Assembly: GCA_028280915.1 (NCBI GenBank)
Contig: JANQKX010000273.1
Coordinates: forward strand, 1-28,292
DNA from: Kiloniellaceae bacterium
GTDB taxonomy: Bacteria > Pseudomonadota > Alphaproteobacteria > Kiloniellales > Kiloniellaceae
Direction: 5' to 3'
Length of the DNA: 28,292 nucleotides
Shown: positions 22,910 through 28,292 of the stretch, piece by piece
How positions within the stretch are numbered: position 1 is the first letter of the stretch
How the letters are laid out: every line of letters starts with the position of its first letter
Notes under the pieces: model-generated
Databases searched by the model: none
What the model saw: the letters and a program-made list of their open reading frames with translations, nothing else
What the model was told of the DNA's origin: nothing
Made by a program: the position numbers and the translations under genes

Positions 22910-23689
22910 TCAAAGGGTTCCCGGATAGGCGCCGCCATCCACAAGGATGTTCTGGCCGGTCATGTAACCGGTGTGCTGGCTGGCCATGAAGGCGCAAAAG
23001 GCGCCGAACTCTTCCGGGCGACCAAAGCGCCGGGTCGGGTTGGTTTGCAGCCGGGCACCGCGGGCCTCTTCGAAGGTTTTGCCTTGCCGCTCGGCGTTCT
23101 CGGCAATGTTGCCTTGCAGCCGTTCCGTTTCGAAGGGGCCGGGCAAAAGATTGTTGATGGTGATCCCATGGCGGGCCACATCCCGGGCCAGTCCCGCCAC
23201 GAAGCCGGTCAGGCCGGCGCGGGCGCCGTTGGACAGCCCGAGGGTGGGGATGGGGTTTTTCACCGAACCGGAGGTGATGTTGATGATCCGCCCGAAGCCC
23301 CGCTCGATCATGCTGTCGATGGTGGCCTGGATCAGGAAGATGGGGGTCAGCATGTTGGCGTTGACCGCATCGTTCCAGATTTGCTGATCCCATTCCCGGA
23401 AATCGCCGGTGGGCGGGCCGCCCGCGTTGTTCACCAGGATGTCCGGCGCCTCGCAAGCGGCCAGGACCGCTGTGCGGCCCGCCTCGGTGGTGATGTCGGC
23501 GGCCACGGCGGTGACCTTGGCATCATAGGCGGCGCGCAGCTCTTCGGCCGTTTTCTCCAAAGTCTCGGCCGAGCGCCCGTTAATGATCAACGTCACGCCT
23601 GCCGCCGCCAACGACTCGGCGCAGGCCCGGCCCAGGCCCTTGCTCGACGCGCACACAATGGCCGTTTTACCCGCGATCCCCAAATCCAT
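22910..23689 (-). CDS. Short-chain dehydrogenase/reductase-like protein lacking catalytic Tyr-Lys
   Basis: A 259-residue Rossmann protein of classical SDR length. The nucleotide-binding turn reads ASSKGLGRA (14-22), NNAG is at 87-90, and the C-terminal GQNILVDGG is typical. The serine of the catalytic triad is present in NITSGSV (about 138-143). Where Y-x3-K should stand (about 153-157) the sequence is SNGAR, so Tyr is Ser153 and Lys is Arg157. A subgroup of FabG-like proteins with LSNGAR at this place is known to me, so this is probably a family trait rather than a sequencing fault. Dehydrogenase activity is uncertain. It lies 136 bases downstream of gntK in the same direction. Confidence 0.85.
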   Translation of the reverse strand: MDLGIAGKTAIVCASSKGLGRACAESLAAAGVTLIINGRSAETLEKTAEELRAAYDAKVTAVAADITTEAGRTAVLAACEAPDILVNNAGGPPTGDFREWDQQIWNDAVNANMLTPIFLIQATIDSMIERGFGRIINITSGSVKNPIPTLGLSNGARAGLTGFVAGLARDVARHGITINNLLPGPFETERLQGNIAENAERQGKTFEEARGARLQTNPTRRFGRPEEFGAFCAFMASQHTGYMTGQNILVDGGAYPGTL

Positions 23690-23825
23690 CTCTTTTGCCT
23701 TTCCGCTTTCAGAACGCGCGGCACGCTACCACGGGCCTGTGAAAAGTCACACCAAAAGAGCCAGATAGCGGGTTCCGGCTGAAGCGATCAAGCCGAATTT
23801 CATGTTGGTCAGATTCCTGTGCGGA

Positions 23826-24347
23826 TCACGGAAAATGGCCGGTCAGTCGGCGTAGGATGTCCGCGAGCAGGGCGTCCCTGTCCTGGTCGATGGTCACCGT
23901 GATGGCGTTTTCATCGGCACCGGGGGGTTCCAGGGTTTCAAATTGGCTGTCAATCAAGGAGAGGGGCATGAAATGCCCCGTGCGGTTTGCCATGCGCTGG
24001 GCGATCAAATCCGGGCGTCCGGCCAAGTGCACGAACAACAGCTCGCCGCCGGCGGTATCGCGGAGCCACTGCCGATAGAGGCGGCGCAAGGCGGAGCAGC
24101 TGGTCACCGACGGACCCTTCTTTGCCGCGATAGCGGCCCCCACCGCCGTGATCCACGGCGCCCGATCCGTGTCCGTCAGTGGGATGCCCCGGCTCATTTT
24201 TTCGATGTTCGCCTTGGGGTGAAAGCGATCCCCCTCGATGTACGCGGTGTCCAAGCGCTCGGCCAAGACGCGACCGATGGTGGACTTCCCACAGCCAGCG
24301 ACCCCCATCACAACCAGGTTCACCCTTTGTGGCGGTTCCTTTTCCAT
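23826..24347 (-). CDS. gntK: Gluconokinase (GntK family)
   Basis: Phosphorylates D-gluconate to 6-phosphogluconate with ATP, feeding the Entner-Doudoroff pathway. The 173-residue protein has the P-loop GVAGCGKST (15-23), IEGDRFHPKANIEKMSRGIP, the family's CSALRRLYRQWLR and GHFMPLSLIDSQFETLE. The length is normal. It is divergent from zwf with 130 bases between the starts, so shared control with the zwf-edd-eda genes is plausible. Its product is the substrate of the edd enzyme encoded nearby, which fits the grouping. Confidence 0.95.
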   Translation of the reverse strand: MEKEPPQRVNLVVMGVAGCGKSTIGRVLAERLDTAYIEGDRFHPKANIEKMSRGIPLTDTDRAPWITAVGAAIAAKKGPSVTSCSALRRLYRQWLRDTAGGELLFVHLAGRPDLIAQRMANRTGHFMPLSLIDSQFETLEPPGADENAITVTIDQDRDALLADILRRLTGHFP

Positions 24348-24477
24348 TGCATATTATTCCTGCCGCAGGGGTGAGATGAGGTCCGCGTCGAGATTGTGCG
24401 ATTTGTGCCTGTTCATTTCCGGGACAAGAGTTAAATTCTTGGATCAAGGTGCGTTTTGGTGTGGGGTTTGTTCAGTC

Positions 24478-25944
<1,467 letters not shown>

Positions 25945-26031
25945 GAAGACGGTCGAGACTAGGACGACTGGCAAGAAACGGTAGACTGGAACTGACAAGA
26001 TCCCAACGCAAAGGTCACGGGAGAGAGCATC

Positions 26032-27852
26032 ATGCAGTCAACGATAGCAGCCGTCACCGAGCGCATAAGGGAGCGGTCGCGGGCCCAGCGGACAGCCTAC
26101 CTGGCCCGTTGCCAAAAGGCGGCCGAGGCCGGGCCGGCGCGGGCTCACCTGAGCTGCAGCAACATGGCCCACGTCACCGCGGCCAGCGGGCCGGACCAGC
26201 TGGCCATTGCCCACGAGCAAGGCCCCAACCTGGCCATCGTCACCGCGTACAACGACATGCTCTCGGCCCATCAGCCCTATGCGACCTATCCGGAGCTCAT
26301 CAAAGAGGCGGCGCGAGCGGCGGGCGGGACCGCTCAGGTAGCGGGCGGGGTCCCAGCCATGTGCGACGGGGTCACCCAAGGCCAGCCGGGCATGGAGCTA
26401 AGCCTTTTCTCCCGTGATGTGATCGCCCTGGCGGCCGGGGTGGCGCTCAGCCACAACTGCTATGACGCGGCCCTGTTTCTGGGGATCTGCGACAAGATCG
26501 TGCCGGGCCTGGTCATGGCGGCGGCCAGCTTCGGACACCTGCCGGCGGTCTTCGTGCCGGCCGGGCCCATGACCACGGGCCAGTCCAACGCGGAAAAAGC
26601 CCGGGTGCGGCAACAATTCGCCGCCGGAGAGATCGGCCGGGACGAACTGCTGAAAGCGGAAATGGCCTCCTACCACGGGCCGGGCACCTGCACCTTTTAC
26701 GGCACCGCCAACAGCAACCAATTGCTCATGGAGTTCATGGGGCTGCACCTGCCCGGCGCCAGCTTCGTCAATCCCCATACGCCCCTGCGCGATGCCCTGA
26801 CCACGGCGGCCACGCACCGGGCCCTCGCCATCACCGCCAAGGGCAATGACTACGTGCCGGTCAGCCAAGTTTTGGATGAACGGGCCTTTGTGAACGGCAT
26901 CGTGGGCCTGAACGCCACCGGCGGGTCGACCAATCACGTGCTGCACCTGGTGGCCATGGCCCGGGCCGCCGGCATCCTGCTGGAGTGGCAGGACATGGCC
27001 GACATTTCCGCGGTGGTGCCGCTGATGGCGCGGGTCTATCCCAATGGCTTGGCGGACGTGAACCAGTTCCATGCCGCTGGCGGGCTAGGGTATTTGATCG
27101 GGGAACTTTTGTCCGCCGGGCTGTTGCATGGGGATGTGACCACCGTTGCCGGACCGGGCCTGGACCGCTACACCCAAGAGCCCAAACTGGTGGCCGAGGA
27201 CGGCGGCGAGGACCAGGTGGTCTGGAAAGCGGGCGCGGGCGAAAGCGGCGACCGGCAGATCCTGCGCCCCGCCGATGATCCCTTTCAAGCAACCGGCGGG
27301 CTTCGGCTTCTGAACGGCAACTTGGGGCAGGCGGTCATCAAGGTTTCGGCGGTCAAGCCGGAGCACCATTTTATCGAGGCGCCTTGCCGGGTGTTTCACG
27401 ATCAGGCGGCGGTCAAGGCGGCCTTTCAAGCGGGCGACTTGGACCGGGACGTGGTGGTGGTGGTGCGCTTTCAGGGCCCCAAGGCCAACGGCATGCCCGA
27501 GCTGCATTCCCTGACGCCGTCCCTGGCGGTCGTGCAGGACCGGGGCCACAAGGTGGCGCTGGTGACCGACGGGCGCATGTCCGGGGCGTCGGGCAAGGTG
27601 CCGGCGGCCATTCACCTCTGTCCGGAAGCCGAGGAGGGCGGGCCGATCGCCCGGCTGCGGGACGGGGATGTGGTGCGCTTGGATGCCGCCGCGGGGACTT
27701 TGGCGGCGCTGGTGGATGGGGCCGAGTTCGCCGCCCGCCCCTTGGCCCGGGAAGATCTCTCCGCCAGTCACGAGGGCTTGGGCCGGGAGCTTTTCCAGGC
27801 CTTTCGGGCGCGGGTCGGCTCGGCGGACAAAGGGGCCGCCGTGGTGGTTTGA
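26032..27852 (+). CDS. edd: Phosphogluconate dehydratase
   Basis: Dehydrates 6-phosphogluconate to 2-keto-3-deoxy-6-phosphogluconate, the first dedicated Entner-Doudoroff step. The 606-residue protein belongs to the IlvD/Edd iron-sulphur dehydratases. Conserved stretches are TAYNDMLSAHQPY, PAMCDGVTQGQPGMELSLFS, GICDKIVPG (C153) and GTCTFYGTANSNQ (C220), the last two being likely cluster ligands, and VTDGRMSGASGKVPAAIH near the C-terminus. GGGAGAGAG lies just upstream of the ATG. The eda start follows 34 bases after the stop, so the two are cotranscribed. Confidence 0.97.
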   Translation: MQSTIAAVTERIRERSRAQRTAYLARCQKAAEAGPARAHLSCSNMAHVTAASGPDQLAIAHEQGPNLAIVTAYNDMLSAHQPYATYPELIKEAARAAGGTAQVAGGVPAMCDGVTQGQPGMELSLFSRDVIALAAGVALSHNCYDAALFLGICDKIVPGLVMAAASFGHLPAVFVPAGPMTTGQSNAEKARVRQQFAAGEIGRDELLKAEMASYHGPGTCTFYGTANSNQLLMEFMGLHLPGASFVNPHTPLRDALTTAATHRALAITAKGNDYVPVSQVLDERAFVNGIVGLNATGGSTNHVLHLVAMARAAGILLEWQDMADISAVVPLMARVYPNGLADVNQFHAAGGLGYLIGELLSAGLLHGDVTTVAGPGLDRYTQEPKLVAEDGGEDQVVWKAGAGESGDRQILRPADDPFQATGGLRLLNGNLGQAVIKVSAVKPEHHFIEAPCRVFHDQAAVKAAFQAGDLDRDVVVVVRFQGPKANGMPELHSLTPSLAVVQDRGHKVALVTDGRMSGASGKVPAAIHLCPEAEEGGPIARLRDGDVVRLDAAAGTLAALVDGAEFAARPLAREDLSASHEGLGRELFQAFRARVGSADKGAAVVV

Positions 27853-27886
27853 TGGCGCGGCCCCTTTCATCGTGGAGGAGAAAACA

Positions 27887-28292
27887 ATGACCGACAATCG
27901 GTCCCGTCGCATGGCGGAGATTTGCGCCCAGGTGCCGGTGATCCCGGTGTTGATCATTGAGGACGCCGATCAGGCCGGACCCTTGGCCGCGGCCCTGGTG
28001 GCGGGCGGTCTCACGGTTTTAGAGGTCACCCTGCGCACGCCGGACGCCTTGCGGGCCATCGGCAATATGGTCGCGGCGGTGCCCGAGGCCATGGTCGGGG
28101 CGGGCACCCTCCGGTCGCCGGATGATGTGCGCCAGGCCAAGGCGGCGGGGGCGGTTTTTGGCGTTTCGCCCGGATTGAGCTTGTCCCTGCTCCAAGCCGC
28201 GGCGGATTGCGATATGCCCTTTCTCCCCGGGGTGGCGACGCCGAGCGAAGCCATGGCGGCGGCGGAAGAGGGCTTGGATCACTTGAAATTTT
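27887..28292 (+). CDS. eda: KDPG aldolase, N-terminal part (cut by window end)
   Basis: Cleaves 2-keto-3-deoxy-6-phosphogluconate to pyruvate and glyceraldehyde-3-phosphate, ending the Entner-Doudoroff route. The gene runs off the right edge after 135 codons of a family of about 205-215. Class I aldolase features are present: PVIPVLIIED, E46 and R50 in LEVTLRT, VGAGT, VSPG, PGVATPSEA, and the Schiff-base lysine K134 in DHLKF at the very edge. These numbers match E. coli Eda within one residue (E45, R49, K133). GTGGAGGAG lies seven bases upstream of the ATG. A second in-frame ATG (codon 9) is less likely. Confidence 0.95.
   Translation, partial: MTDNRSRRMAEICAQVPVIPVLIIEDADQAGPLAAALVAGGLTVLEVTLRTPDALRAIGNMVAAVPEAMVGAGTLRSPDDVRQAKAAGAVFGVSPGLSLSLLQAAADCDMPFLPGVATPSEAMAAAEEGLDHLKF

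Overview
The window looks like ordinary chromosome from a GC-rich Gram-negative alphaproteobacterium, most likely in or near the Rhodospirillales. That placement is inferred from the class II AroA next to cmk, a FYDLN-type acidic zinc-ribbon protein lying between aroA and tRNA-Ala(GGC), and an Entner-Doudoroff gene set. No insertion sequence, prophage or CRISPR array is visible.

Region 1 (1-2.7 kb): cmk (cut by the window edge) and aroA run leftward. A FYDLN_acid gene diverges from them and is followed by tRNA-Ala(GGC). The last ten bases of the tRNA recur downstream as about three diverging 51-53 bp tandem units.

Region 2 (2.9-11.9 kb, all +): an uptake and catabolism cluster for an unidentified small nitrogen compound. 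It encodes a LysR regulator, a DapA-superfamily lyase, a PLP (fold type II) dehydratase/deaminase, a RidA-type enamine hydrolase, a polar-amino-acid ABC transporter (binding protein, two permeases, ATPase), an exported SMP-30/gluconolactonase-like beta-propeller and a creatininase-family amidohydrolase. The likely logic is capture and import, possibly ring opening by a lactonase or amidohydrolase, PLP-dependent elimination with RidA clearing the reactive enamine, then aldol cleavage by the DapA-like lyase. The substrate cannot be named from sequence.

Region 3 (12.1-15.3 kb): a divergent LysR/exported YHS-domain pair sharing an 18-bp dyad, then an unrecognised secreted protein with a Ser/Asp-rich tail.

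Region 4 (15.4-21.0 kb, all -): a compact signalling operon. In transcription order it encodes an exported c-type haem (DUF3365/Tll0287-like) protein, a membrane hybrid histidine kinase with two receivers, a stand-alone receiver, and a protein joining an ATPase-less DHp domain, a receiver and a class III adenylate cyclase. It reads like a cyanobacterial CyaC kinase-cyclase split over several genes with a haem sensor added, and is the best candidate for an undescribed system.

Region 5 (21.3-28.3 kb): a membrane-anchored spermidine-synthase-like protein, a 55-bp palindromic element ending in CTAGAGC/GCTCTAG, an SDR lacking the catalytic Tyr-Lys pair, gluconokinase, and divergently zwf-edd-eda (eda cut by the window end). 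No 6-phosphogluconolactonase gene lies between zwf and edd.

Coordinates and motifs were read by eye. Promoters, terminators and operators are pattern matches and carry low confidence.
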